NCBI RefSeq assembly: GCF_004000805.1
Contig: NZ_BILY01000016.1
Span: 88,730 to 152,729 of the forward strand
Length of the DNA stretch: 64,000 nucleotides
DNA from: Paenibacillus glycanilyticus NBRC 16618
Lineage (GTDB): Bacteria; Bacillota; Bacilli; Paenibacillales; Paenibacillaceae
Direction: 5' to 3'
Positions 34,270 to 42,552 of this stretch are shown here, piece after piece. The notes under the pieces were generated by a model. That model had not been told where the DNA came from and made no database searches. It saw only the letters and a list, made by a program, of their open reading frames with translations. Each line of letters begins with the position of its first letter. Position 1 is the stretch's first letter. Both the position numbers and the translations under genes were made by a program.

Positions 34270-35178
34270 TTAGTATAATATCCGCCATAAATAAAATGTC
34301 GCGTAGGATTCCCAGCCCCTCCAGCCTTCCGCCATTCGCCTGATCTCGCTGATGGCCGGCTTCGCCTCACTGCCCGTCAAGGCTTTAATCGAATTATGAA
34401 GACCCACATCCGCGATCGGAAAAGCATTCGGCAAGCGCAGACAACGCATAAGCACGTAATTAGCCGTCCAAGGTCCAATGCCGCGGATTCCCGTCAACTG
34501 CTTTTCGATTGCCGCAAAATCACCAAGCGCAAGCAGGCTTTGCTTGTCTAAAGAGCCTTCTGCCATAAGCTTGGCTACGCCGATAAGATACTCGGATTTT
34601 TTGCCCGTCATTTGCATGGACGCCATATCTTCCGGCTTTAACGCCGCAATGATCCCGGGAACCGGAAACTGCCAGAACGTCCTGCCCTCTCGCACTACGC
34701 TTTGCCCGTAAGCCTCCACGAAGCGCCGCTTGAGCGTATAAGCAAAAGCCAGATTAATCTGCTGCCCGATAATTCCCCAGCATAACGCCTCGAACAAATC
34801 CGAAATTCCGACGCTTCGCAAGCCATGAAAACGTCCAATCGTATGAACCAGCAGCGGGTCCTTCTCCGCCATTTCGTAAAAAGGCAGCAAATCCGTATCG
34901 AAATCAAACCACTCGCGGATGTAAGCTTCGATCCCACGCTGCCGTTCATCGCTAACCCGTTCCTCGCCAATGACCCGCACAAGCAGTCCGCCATTGCCGG
35001 ACTCCCGGATCTCAACCGCCGCGGGTTCTTCCCCGCTGCCTGAAGGAATAAGCCGGTAAACGGTATCCCCTTCCACCTGATACAGCGGCTCGTTTGCCGA
35101 TCTTCGCAAATAATTGACCGTCTCTTTATAACTGAAGGGCTCCGGCGTTTCAATATGCAGCAGCACTGATTCCGTCAT
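34270..35178 (-). CDS. alkA: DNA-3-methyladenine glycosylase II
   Basis: Excises alkylated purines. The protein (302 residues) has an N-terminal AlkA_N domain and a C-terminal HhH-GPD domain: WGIIGQQINLAFAYTLKRR, then the helix-hairpin-helix LTGIRGIGPWTANYVLMRCL and the catalytic Asp in AFPIADVGLHNSIK. The size equals that of B. subtilis AlkA. The second ATG (35178) has AAGGGAAGG at better spacing. It is divergent from adaA-adaB, as expected for an adaptive-response unit. An SDR gene follows in the same direction. Confidence 0.95.
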   Translation of the reverse strand: MTESVLLHIETPEPFSYKETVNYLRRSANEPLYQVEGDTVYRLIPSGSGEEPAAVEIRESGNGGLLVRVIGEERVSDERQRGIEAYIREWFDFDTDLLPFYEMAEKDPLLVHTIGRFHGLRSVGISDLFEALCWGIIGQQINLAFAYTLKRRFVEAYGQSVVREGRTFWQFPVPGIIAALKPEDMASMQMTGKKSEYLIGVAKLMAEGSLDKQSLLALGDFAAIEKQLTGIRGIGPWTANYVLMRCLRLPNAFPIADVGLHNSIKALTGSEAKPAISEIRRMAEGWRGWESYATFYLWRILY

Positions 35179-35261
35179 GGACATCCTTCCCTTTTTCTCT
35201 ATTCTTCTTACATTCTACTCCATTCATTGAACCACACCAAATCGCTCCGCCGCTTTCGTAA

Positions 35262-35315
35262 TCTTGCGCTTTCATTCGTGCCCGCTTACGGTTTGAGGCT
35301 TAATCAAGGTATACT
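35262..35315 (+). promoter_or_regulatory. adaA promoter with an Ada-box-like site
   Basis: A TATACT -10 (35310-35315) with TTACGG (35286-35291) 18 bases upstream points toward adaA. Just upstream, the minus strand at 35262-35272 reads AAAGCGCAAGA, which matches the Ada-box core known from the E. coli ada promoter. Methylated AdaA would bind here and activate one or both divergent units. Confidence 0.5.
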
Positions 35316-35335
35316 AAACCTGGAGGTGAGCGAAA

Positions 35336-35905
35336 ATGGGAAATACGGAAGCGTCCGTCATCCCGGAGGACAAATGGCTTGCCGTTCTGTCGAATGACGG
35401 CTCGCATGATGGGCAATGGTATTACGGAGTGACCACCACGGGAATCTTTTGCCGGCCGTCCTGCAAGTCGAAGCCCCCAAACCGTTCGCATGTCCGGATC
35501 TTTGAGACATCGAAGGATGCCTTATCCGAGCGATTCCGTCCCTGCAAACGATGCAAGCCGGTCCAGCGGCAGCTGCCGGACGAGGAATGGGAAGCGCAGG
35601 CCCGCGCTTATATCGAGGCGCACTACCAAGAGCCGCTGACCTTATCCCATCTCGCGGACGTGCTGCATCTGAGCCCTTATCATCTGCAGCGAACTTTCAA
35701 AAGACTTACGGGCTTAACGCCCGCAGCCTATATTCAGCAAATCCGTATCCGGGAAGCGATGAAGCTGCTTGCCTCAACGCATCTTCCCGTGACCGATATT
35801 GCGGGGCAGGTTGGCTATTCGAACGCCGCCCATTTTACGACTAGATTTCAGAACGTTACCGGCCTTACCCCAACCCAATACCGAGGAGCGAAACAACAGC
35901 CATGA
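35336..35905 (+). CDS. adaA: Methylphosphotriester-DNA alkyltransferase and AraC-type activator
   Basis: Sensor of the adaptive response to alkylation. The N-terminal Ada zinc-binding domain has four Cys: 39 and 43 (FCRPSCKSK), 70 and 73 (RPCKRCKP). Cys39 is the expected methyl acceptor. The C-terminal AraC domain (about 85-185) has LSHLADVLHLSPYHLQRTFK and VTDIAGQVGYSNAAHFTTRF. At 189 residues it lacks the methyltransferase domain, which is encoded separately downstream, as in B. subtilis. Its last codons overlap the start of the next gene (ATGA). Confidence 0.95.
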   Translation: MGNTEASVIPEDKWLAVLSNDGSHDGQWYYGVTTTGIFCRPSCKSKPPNRSHVRIFETSKDALSERFRPCKRCKPVQRQLPDEEWEAQARAYIEAHYQEPLTLSHLADVLHLSPYHLQRTFKRLTGLTPAAYIQQIRIREAMKLLASTHLPVTDIAGQVGYSNAAHFTTRFQNVTGLTPTQYRGAKQQP

Positions 35906-36411
35906 ACAAAAATGTATACTGGACCCTGCTTCAGCATGACGATTGGAACCTGCATTTGGCCGCGACCGATAACGGCCTTTGTTATGTCGGCTCGCAAGGA
36001 GCTTCCTTCGAGGAGCTGGCCGAATGGGCCGAAGCGCGCCTGCCCGGCTACGAGCTGGTCCGGCATGACGCGGAAATGGAGCGTTATACGCATGAGTTTA
36101 CGAAGTATTTTCAAGGGAGTCTCGACGTTTTTACGCTGCCGCTTGATCTAGTTGGAACTGATTTCCAGCAAAGAGTGTGGCAGGCGATGAGCGCGGTACA
36201 GTATGGCAGCACGGCTGCTTATTCCGACCTCGCCGAGACCATCGGGCGTCCGCAGGCTTCCCGGGCCGTAGGTGCCGCAGTAGGCGCTAACCCCCTCCTG
36301 ATCGTTCTGCCCTGCCACCGGATTGTGGGCAAGACCGGCTCCATGACCGGCTACCGCGGAGGTCTTCCGATGAAGACGGCATTATTGGAATTGGAACAAA
36401 AACGCGGTTAA
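35902..36411 (+). CDS. adaB: O6-methylguanine-DNA methyltransferase
   Basis: Suicide enzyme that transfers methyl groups from O6-methylguanine to its own cysteine (169 residues). The C-terminal DNA-binding domain has FQQRVWQAMSAVQYGSTAAY, the recognition helix QASRAVGAAVGANP and the active site LPCHRIVG (Cys138). The start overlaps the adaA stop by four bases, so the two are translationally coupled. Could equally be called ogt; context favours adaB. Confidence 0.95.
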   Translation: MNKNVYWTLLQHDDWNLHLAATDNGLCYVGSQGASFEELAEWAEARLPGYELVRHDAEMERYTHEFTKYFQGSLDVFTLPLDLVGTDFQQRVWQAMSAVQYGSTAAYSDLAETIGRPQASRAVGAAVGANPLLIVLPCHRIVGKTGSMTGYRGGLPMKTALLELEQKRG

Positions 36412-36437
36412 GCAAAAACATCCACACCAGGCGCAAC

Positions 36438-36499
36438 AAAAAGGCTGCTCCGAGCAAACCGAATGTTACATTCGGATTGTTCGAAGCAGCCTCTTTTTT
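36438..36499. terminator. Bidirectional terminator
   Basis: AAAAAGGCTGCT pairs with AGCAGCCTCTTTTTT around an inner ACCGAATGT/ACATTCGG stem. It separates the convergent adaB and thrC genes. Confidence 0.85.
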
Positions 36500-36507
36500 C
36501 GCGTCAA

Positions 36508-37908
36508 TTACGCGTTGTAGAACTTCACGATTTCTTGCACGACCGCTTCCTGCGTGCCGTCCACCTGCGTTTGACGCTGCGGCTTGTTGAATAGCGCCTG
36601 AATTTGCGCAGGGAACTCCTGCTCGATGCCAACGAGCTCAATCGCTTCGTTGAATTTCGCCGGATGCGCCGTTGCCAGCGAGATCGTAACCGAGCCTGCT
36701 GCCTCCTGCTGGTCCGATGCTGCAACGCCGCATGCGGAGTGAGGATCCAGCAGATAGCCGGTTTCTTTATTGTAAGCTGCAATCGTATCCAGGCACTCGC
36801 GGCCGTCTACGCCATGCGCAGCGAACTCTTTCTGTACTTTGAGGAGCGCGTCGCCGGATACGACGATTTGCCCTTCCGACTTGAAGCCGTCCATAATGGA
36901 ACGGATTTGCTCCGGATTTTCGTCCAGTACATAATAAAGGTAACGCTCGAAGTTGCTTGCTACTTGAATGTCCATCGAAGGGCTGTACGTCGTGCGGAAA
37001 TCGCCCGGCTTGTACACGCCTTCTTTGATGAAGCGCTCAAGGATGTTGTTTTCGTTCGTAGCGAGAATAAGCTTGTCAACCGGCAGACCCATGCGCTTCG
37101 CCAGGTAACCCGCAAAAATATCGCCAAAGTTGCCCGTCGGCACGCTGAAGTTCACCTTTGCGTCTTGCTTGCCCGTTTGCTTCGCCACTTGGAAGTACGA
37201 ATAGAAGTAGTAGACCGTTTGCGCCATAATGCGCACGAAGTTGATCGAGTTGATCGCGCACAGATGGTTAGCCGCTTTGAACTCCAGATCAGCGAACAGG
37301 TCTTTAATGATGCGCTGGCAGTCGTCGAAGTTGCCTTCCACGGACAGGTTCAGAACATTATCCTCTTGAACCGTCGTCATCTGCAGCTCCTGCACTTTGC
37401 TTACTTTGCCGTTCGGATGCAGGATGCAGATCTTAATGCCTTCCTTGCCTTTGACGCCTTCGATTGCCGAAGCGCCGGTGTCGCCGGAGGTAGCGCCAAG
37501 AATGTGGATCTTCTTGTTCTGCTTGCGGGACACGTACGTATATAATTGGCCCATGAACTGGAGCGCAATGTCCTTGAATGCAAAAGTAGGACCGTGGAAT
37601 AGTTCCAGCAAATAGAGGTCATCCTTCAGCTTATGAACCGGCGTAACTTCCGGATGGCGGAACGTCGCATAGCCGTCGTATACCATTTTCTTCAGATCTT
37701 CATAAGGAATTTCATCATTCGTATAAAGCGAGAAAATTTCAAGCACCAGCTCCTGATAGCTGAGCTCCTGCCATTCTTTCAGCTTAGCCGCGGAAACAAC
37801 CGGAATTTCGTAAGGCACAAGAAGTCCGCCGTCGTCCGCAAGACCCATGAGGAAAGCGTCGACAAAGCCGATTTTGCCTACATTTCCGCGAGTACTGATA
37901 TATTCCAT
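36508..37908 (-). CDS. thrC: Threonine synthase
   Basis: PLP enzyme that makes threonine from O-phosphohomoserine. Starting at the ATG at 37908 (AGGAGG nine bases upstream) gives 466 residues, the long type. The N-terminal YISTRGNVGKIGFVDAFL and GGLLVPYEIP are typical. The PLP lysine lies in HGPTFAFKDIALQFMG (PTxAFKD), and the phosphate loop in FSVPTGNFGDIFAGYLAKRM. It stands alone, without hom or thrB in the window. Confidence 0.96.
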   Translation of the reverse strand: MEYISTRGNVGKIGFVDAFLMGLADDGGLLVPYEIPVVSAAKLKEWQELSYQELVLEIFSLYTNDEIPYEDLKKMVYDGYATFRHPEVTPVHKLKDDLYLLELFHGPTFAFKDIALQFMGQLYTYVSRKQNKKIHILGATSGDTGASAIEGVKGKEGIKICILHPNGKVSKVQELQMTTVQEDNVLNLSVEGNFDDCQRIIKDLFADLEFKAANHLCAINSINFVRIMAQTVYYFYSYFQVAKQTGKQDAKVNFSVPTGNFGDIFAGYLAKRMGLPVDKLILATNENNILERFIKEGVYKPGDFRTTYSPSMDIQVASNFERYLYYVLDENPEQIRSIMDGFKSEGQIVVSGDALLKVQKEFAAHGVDGRECLDTIAAYNKETGYLLDPHSACGVAASDQQEAAGSVTISLATAHPAKFNEAIELVGIEQEFPAQIQALFNKPQRQTQVDGTQEAVVQEIVKFYNA

Positions 37909-37951
37909 TTGTAATTCCCTCCTACTATTGCCTAACCTTCCCCCTATTATA

Positions 37952-38000
37952 GAAAAAGACCGCCGTAACCACAAGACAATCTTGCTGGTTAATAGCGGTC
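37952..38000 (-). terminator. Terminator of the murG-like gene
   Basis: On the minus strand the arms GACCGC and GCGGTC, with TAACCAGCAAG/CTTGTGGTTA inside, are followed by TTTTTC. It separates the transferase from thrC. Confidence 0.75.
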
Positions 38001-38019
38001 ATTCGAGGGTTTTCGGCAA

Positions 38020-39084
38020 TTATTTCGCCGTTTTCTTGATCAGGCCGATCAGCTGGGACAAGGCGTCCTGGCGGTCGTTTTTCTGCATGTTATCCACGTA
38101 TTTATCGCGGTTCGCATACAAGTCGGTTACGCTGCCGACAAGCGTCTCGGGCGTCATGTTCTCCTCGTAGAGCACCTCGCAGAAGCCGGCCGATTGGAAC
38201 GAACGCGCATTGAGGATTTGGTCGCCGCGGCTCGCTTCCTTCGTCAGAGGAATAAGCAGCATCGGCTTGCGCAGGTACAGGAACTCGAAGATCGAGTTCG
38301 AGCCGGCACGCGAGATGATCACGTCCGACATCGCCAGAAGATCCGGCAGCTCCTCGTTCACGTACTCGAACTGTTTGTACTGGGGAGACTGCAGGGAAAC
38401 GTCTACCTGACCTTTGCCGCATAAATGGATGATCTGGAACTTCTCCGTCAGCTTGCCCAGCGACGCGCGCACAGCCTGGTTAATCTTGCGGGCGCCAAGG
38501 CTGCCCCCCATGATGAGCAGCACCGGCTTGCTCGAAATAAAGCCGGCGAACTTGCGGCCGCGCGCCGCGTCGCCTGCTTTGAGCTGGTCGCGGATGACCG
38601 CTCCCACATAATGCGATTTGCCGGCCGGCAAATGCTGCTGCGTCTCCGGGAAGGTCGTGCACACGCCCGCCGCAAAAGGAATCGCGATCTTGTTCGCGAG
38701 GCCTGGGGTTAAGTCGGACTCATGGATGAGCACCGGCACCTTGTTCAGCCGCGCGCCAATCACGACCGGAACGGATACGAAGCCGCCCTTCGAGAACAGC
38801 ACGTCGGGCTTTTGCTTCTTAATGATGCGGTAAGCCTGAAAGGCGCCTTTGATAACCTTGAACGGGTCCTTTACGTTCTGCCAATCCAGATAACGGCGCA
38901 GCTTGCCCGTTGCGATACCGTGATAGCGCACATTCTGAAGAGGCTCGATGAGCTGCTTCTCGATACCAGCTTCCGAGCCTATGTAGTCCACCGACCAGCC
39001 TTCTTGTATAAAATGGGGGATCAAAGCCAGGTTAACCGTTACGTGCCCTGCCGATCCTCCGCCTGTAAACATGATTTTACGCAA
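38020..39084 (-). CDS. murG: UDP-GlcNAc:lipid-I N-acetylglucosaminyltransferase (MurG)
   Basis: GT28 enzyme at the cytoplasmic membrane that converts lipid I to lipid II. The start is TTG with AGGAG eight bases upstream; the GTG at 39093 overlaps that site. The N-terminal loop is [20 protein letters not shown], where GGTGGHV is more usual, and [20 protein letters not shown] and [12 protein letters not shown] follow. The C-terminal half has [18 protein letters not shown] and [20 protein letters not shown]. It lies alone, outside a dcw cluster, as in the second MurG copies of Bacillaceae. An undescribed sugar acceptor remains possible. Confidence 0.88.
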   Translation of the reverse strand: MRKIMFTGGGSAGHVTVNLALIPHFIQEGWSVDYIGSEAGIEKQLIEPLQNVRYHGIATGKLRRYLDWQNVKDPFKVIKGAFQAYRIIKKQKPDVLFSKGGFVSVPVVIGARLNKVPVLIHESDLTPGLANKIAIPFAAGVCTTFPETQQHLPAGKSHYVGAVIRDQLKAGDAARGRKFAGFISSKPVLLIMGGSLGARKINQAVRASLGKLTEKFQIIHLCGKGQVDVSLQSPQYKQFEYVNEELPDLLAMSDVIISRAGSNSIFEFLYLRKPMLLIPLTKEASRGDQILNARSFQSAGFCEVLYEENMTPETLVGSVTDLYANRDKYVDNMQKNDRQDALSQLIGLIKKTAK

Positions 39085-39099
39085 AACGCTCACTCCTAA

Positions 39100-39180
39100 A
39101 AAGAATTATCACCCAATCGACCTCCAATGGTCGATTATGATGATTCTTACTTCGAAAGCATAATCTAAGAATTATCACCC
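39100..39180. repeat. Repeat cassette upstream of murG
   Basis: AAGAATTATCACCC occurs at 39101 and again at 39167 as a direct repeat around a hairpin AATCGACC/GGTCGATT (39115-39137) and ATTCTTACTTCGAAAGCAT (39143-39161). The last is the reverse complement of the core seen at 21698 and 21740. From here to 39355 no gene is seen. Confidence 0.75.
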
Positions 39181-39355
39181 GACCGGCCTAACCACCTTAA
39201 GCCGCTCACTTATCCCGTCTATTGTAAGCCAGCAGGCTTGTTGATTTCCAGTATGCAGCGAAAACTTTCCATAACGCGGCAGCTTGAGAAGCGTGCCGGA
39301 TCACCGGCTCCACTCTACCCTTAAGAATAGCGAGGCCCGCCAACCAAGGCAACGC

Positions 39356-39402
39356 AAAAAAGCCGCGACCGGCCCGAGCCTAAGCTCGTCCAATCGCGGC
39401 TT
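39356..39402 (-). terminator. Terminator of the SRPBCC-ArsR operon
   Basis: On the minus strand GAAGCCGCGA pairs with TCGCGGCTT around GACGAGC/GCTCG, followed by a run of six T. It directly follows the ArsR stop codon. Confidence 0.85.
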
Positions 39403-39405
39403 CTT

Positions 39406-39798
39406 CTATTCTTGGGGTTTGCCTTCAATCACCTTAAGCGGACCTGACGGTTCGCCCGCCGGCATGTCTTCTTCGACAAAGCGCTTGAGCGCCTGCAGCT
39501 TGTTCTCCCAGAACCGTTCGTAGTAGCTGAGCCAGCGCTTCAGCTCGAGCAGCGGTTCCGGCTCCAGCCGGTATCGCGTCTCGCGCCCTACCTTGCGCTC
39601 CTTCACAAGGCCCGCTTCCGCCAGCACGCGCAGATGCTTCGATACGGCGGTCCGGCTCATGGAATAATGGGCGCTAATGACGTTGACCGGCATTTCCTGA
39701 TCGACTAACAGCTGCAGCAGGCTGCGGCGGGTTGGATCGGCAATCGCTTGGAAGACGTCATGCTTGGGCTCGGAAGCGAGATTATTGTCCTTCGACAT
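39406..39798 (-). CDS. ArsR family transcriptional regulator
   Basis: Winged-helix repressor of about 130 residues. The N-terminal HDVFQAIADPTRRSLLQLLV, the middle VNVISAHYSMSRTAVSKHLR (recognition helix) and the wing GLVKERKVGRETRYRLEPEP are diagnostic for the SdpR/YdfF-like subgroup. No metal-binding Cys are present. The start lies inside the last codons of the upstream SRPBCC gene (overlap of 17 bases), so the two are coupled. Two matching operators upstream of the pair suggest autorepression. Confidence 0.93.
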   Translation of the reverse strand: MSKDNNLASEPKHDVFQAIADPTRRSLLQLLVDQEMPVNVISAHYSMSRTAVSKHLRVLAEAGLVKERKVGRETRYRLEPEPLLELKRWLSYYERFWENKLQALKRFVEEDMPAGEPSGPLKVIEGKPQE

Positions 39799-40216
39799 AG
39801 CTTGCAAACTTCTTCACGATGCCAGCCCAACCGCCGGCCATATGCTCGCGTACTTGCGGATGCGGTTGGTTGAACTCGGTAACCTTGTCCGCATCCCAGC
39901 CGCCGTGAATCAGAGTAAATTCGGTTTTACCGCCTTCCAGCTCCTTCAATTCAAAGGTCAGCGTCCAGTCCTTGCCCCAGTTGAAGGTCAGACGGTTCGG
40001 AGGATCAACCTCCGTTACTTTGCAAGGAGACTGGCCGAACTGGCCGGCTTCCAGATGGAATTCGCAGCCTACCTCCGGCTTAAAGCTTTCGCTTGGAGCC
40101 ATAAACCAGGCCGAGACTCCTTCTCTCGTGGATACCGCATTCCATACCTTTTCAATTGGTGCATTTACTTGAACCGTCTGACGTACGTCAGGCAATGTGT
40201 TTACTCCGTTGCTCAT
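39782..40216 (-). CDS. SRPBCC (AHSA1-like) domain protein
   Basis: 144-residue helix-grip fold protein of the Activator-of-Hsp90 homologue type. The N-terminal VRQTVQVNAPIEKVWNAVST is followed by GVSAWFMAPSESFKPEVGCE, TEVDPPNRLTFNWG and GGWDADKVTEFNQPHPQVRE, with a C-terminal helix MAGGWAGIVKKFASYVEG. The fold binds hydrophobic ligands in a deep cavity. Pairing with an ArsR regulator is common in Bacillales; the ligand is not known. Confidence 0.93.
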   Translation of the reverse strand: MSNGVNTLPDVRQTVQVNAPIEKVWNAVSTREGVSAWFMAPSESFKPEVGCEFHLEAGQFGQSPCKVTEVDPPNRLTFNWGKDWTLTFELKELEGGKTEFTLIHGGWDADKVTEFNQPHPQVREHMAGGWAGIVKKFASYVEGQ

Positions 40217-40267
40217 GATTCCTACCTCCGATTATTTTCTAAAGTAACCTGTCGTCACATTTAATTA

Positions 40268-40315
40268 GGAAACCATTTGGTTTCATTTTTCATTATAGGA
40301 AACCAAATGGTTTCC
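40268..40315. promoter_or_regulatory. Twin palindromic operators of the SRPBCC-ArsR operon
   Basis: GGAAACCATTTGGTTTCA (40268-40285) and GGAAACCAAATGGTTTCC (40298-40315) are each palindromic (arms GGAAACC/GGTTTCC) and lie with centres 30 bases apart, about three helical turns, 50-100 bases upstream of the SRPBCC gene. They would bind two dimers of the ArsR-type regulator on one face of the DNA. Confidence 0.75.
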
Positions 40316-40326
40316 TGTCAACAGCC

Positions 40327-41409
40327 TTATTTCGCCAATAGCAGCAGCCGGTCATCCTTATCAGATGGTGTCCCTCTTCCATCCGTATTATTCGTTATGA
40401 CATAGATATCGCCGTCATGAACGCGTACATCCCGCAGCCTGCCTTCGTTCCGGAGCACGGTGGATATCTTTTTCGTCAGCGTATTGTACCTCAAGAGCTT
40501 TTCTCCCCGAAGGGTGGCCACCAGCAGATTATTGCCCGATTCCATCGCTATGCCCGAAGGAGCAATCGTATCCTCACCCGTATGATAGACCGGGTCAATC
40601 TTCCCTTCCCGGTGCTGCCCGCCAATCACAACCGGCCAGCCGTAGTTGCCCCCGGGCACGATACTATTAATCTCGTCATGTCCGCCGGGATTACCCGACG
40701 GGCCGTGCTCCGCGGCAAACAGCATGCCCGAGCTGCTCCATGCAAGACCTTGCGGATTCCGGTGCCCGTAGGAGTACACATAAGAATCCGGAAAAGGATT
40801 GCCCGGCGGGATCGAACCGTCCAGCTTCATCCGGAGGATTTTGCCGGCCAGACTATTCTTGTCCTGTGCCAATTCCTCCTGACCGGCATCCCCGGTCGTC
40901 ACGTACAGCAAACCGTCCGGCCCAATCGCCATCCGGCCGCCGTCATGATTAAACGAGCCCGGAATGCCTTCAAGCAGCGCCCTCGATTCTACCCAGGCAT
41001 CCTTCTCCAGCTTAAGCACAATAATTCGGTTTAAGATTTTCCCGTTTTCCTCATACGTATGGTAAGCAAAAGCCTCCTTCGATGCCTGAAAATCCGGAGC
41101 AAGCACAAATCCCAGAAAACCGCCTTCCCCTTGGGCATGCACGTTCTTATTGAAATGGACCGGCATTCTCGTCGACTTGCCTTCGGCAACCCGTACGACA
41201 TTGCCGTCCCTCTCGCTGACATAGATCGCATCGCCGTCAAAAGCGATTACCCACGGTGCCTGCAGCTTCTCGGCCACAACTTTGTAGGGAGTCTGCTCCC
41301 CCGATACCTGCGTACCGCCTGTTTTGACCGATGACTTGCCGTCCTCGCAAGAGGCCAGCAAAAGCGCGCCAACCGTTACAACAACAGCGGTTAGAATCCT
41401 TTTTCTCAT
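40327..41409 (-). CDS. Lipoprotein PQQ-type soluble sugar dehydrogenase (GSDH/sorbosone family)
   Basis: Exported beta-propeller protein of 360 residues. The signal peptide MRKRILTAVVVTVGALLLAS ends in lipobox LLASC. The propeller shows VAEKLQAPWVIAFDGDAIYV, SFNHDGGRMAIGPDGLLYV, GDAGQEELAQDKNSLAGKIL, YSYGHRNPQGLAWSSSGMLF and AEHGPSGNPGGHDEIN, all typical of the GSDH family. The cofactor (PQQ) and substrate (sugars or aldoses) are known for relatives only. The ATG at 41409 has AGGAG eight bases upstream. Confidence 0.93.
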   Translation of the reverse strand: MRKRILTAVVVTVGALLLASCEDGKSSVKTGGTQVSGEQTPYKVVAEKLQAPWVIAFDGDAIYVSERDGNVVRVAEGKSTRMPVHFNKNVHAQGEGGFLGFVLAPDFQASKEAFAYHTYEENGKILNRIIVLKLEKDAWVESRALLEGIPGSFNHDGGRMAIGPDGLLYVTTGDAGQEELAQDKNSLAGKILRMKLDGSIPPGNPFPDSYVYSYGHRNPQGLAWSSSGMLFAAEHGPSGNPGGHDEINSIVPGGNYGWPVVIGGQHREGKIDPVYHTGEDTIAPSGIAMESGNNLLVATLRGEKLLRYNTLTKKISTVLRNEGRLRDVRVHDGDIYVITNNTDGRGTPSDKDDRLLLLAK

Positions 41410-41433
41410 CCCCATCTCTCCTCATCCCGTAAG

Positions 41434-42552
41434 TTACAGAGGCTGACTGAGCTCGATGTACCTAATCTTATTGTGGTCAAAATAAAGATGGAATTTCAAA
41501 TAGTCGCCGATTTTGTAGCTCCACTTGGAATCCAGCTGCAAATTCGGCTTGCCAAGCTTCTGCATAACCTCTTCCTTCGACATGCCGACGGCAAGACCGT
41601 CCTGTGTCGCATGATTGCTGTCCAGAAACACGATACTCCGGTTGAGCTGCATAACTCCGTCGCTATATTCGGCTACAGTGCCTACTGCCTGAACGGCATC
41701 CTCATAATAATGTCCGAGCTGAGTCGGCTGAACGCTGCTTCTGAGCAGAAGCAGCTGCTCCCACTCGTTATAAGATTTGTTGGCTACGGTCAGCCTTTCT
41801 CCTTTATAAGAGAAGCTATCGTCAATCCCGCCTTCGTGGCTCTCCATTTCCAGCCGAGCCTGCTCGAACATCCGGTCAAGCTGCGCCAGCTTCGAATCCG
41901 GCTGCAGGATGCCATGCATTAGCAGCATTACCTGATCATCCGCATAATAACGGCGTCCGCCTAAAAGATACTCGTTTGTGTTCACATCGTACGGGATTCT
42001 GTACACCGAATCAGCCGTTTCGAAACGGATTAAGCTCTCCTCGCTTAACGTCTTATCGGCCGAAGCTGCTTTCGTCATCTCAAGCCCATTCAGATTTTGC
42101 AGAATAACATACATACGGTCTTGAGGTATCAGCGTTTCCTTCACCCAAATTTTCTTGACCTCTTCCGTTGAGAACGGCAAGGCATCCTTCAGATAACCGT
42201 CCTGCCTGGACGGGATAACGAAAAATTGCCCCTTTGGTATTGGAGTAGAACTTGGCGAAGCATCCGGCGACGGCGTCACTGTCGAACTCGAATCAGGCGC
42301 CAACCCTTTTCCCCCGTTTCCTCCAGGTGCTCCAACGTCCTCCCGGAACGCAACGGCAACAATCACGGCTATAACAATAAAAGACACGGCAGCCCACGAT
42401 AAACGAACCAGGCCAGATCTTTTTCTCTTCTCCCCACGATCGATCGCTTCCGCCTTGCGCACGATCGCTTCCTTCTTCTCCCTCGTAAAAGTCTGCTGGA
42501 CATGCGGTCCCCGCCGCAACTCACGGTACCATTCCGGCTGCTTCTCATTCAT
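41434..42552 (-). CDS. Putative anti-sigma/membrane protein with BamE-like C-terminal domain
   Basis: Single-pass membrane protein of 372 residues encoded directly after an ECF sigma gene, with overlapping stop and start (ATGAATGA). The N-terminal 50 residues are cytoplasmic and basic (QQTFTREKKEAIVRKAEAID), and the membrane helix is LSWAAVSFIVIAVIVAVAF (about 55-73). A Pro/Ser linker and extracellular part follow. The C-terminal 50 residues contain GLAVGMSKEEVMQKLGKP, which resembles SmpA/BamE-type repeats. The anti-sigma role is inferred from position; no zinc-binding HxxxCxxC is seen. Confidence 0.7.
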   Translation of the reverse strand: MNEKQPEWYRELRRGPHVQQTFTREKKEAIVRKAEAIDRGEKRKRSGLVRLSWAAVSFIVIAVIVAVAFREDVGAPGGNGGKGLAPDSSSTVTPSPDASPSSTPIPKGQFFVIPSRQDGYLKDALPFSTEEVKKIWVKETLIPQDRMYVILQNLNGLEMTKAASADKTLSEESLIRFETADSVYRIPYDVNTNEYLLGGRRYYADDQVMLLMHGILQPDSKLAQLDRMFEQARLEMESHEGGIDDSFSYKGERLTVANKSYNEWEQLLLLRSSVQPTQLGHYYEDAVQAVGTVAEYSDGVMQLNRSIVFLDSNHATQDGLAVGMSKEEVMQKLGKPNLQLDSKWSYKIGDYLKFHLYFDHNKIRYIELSQPL

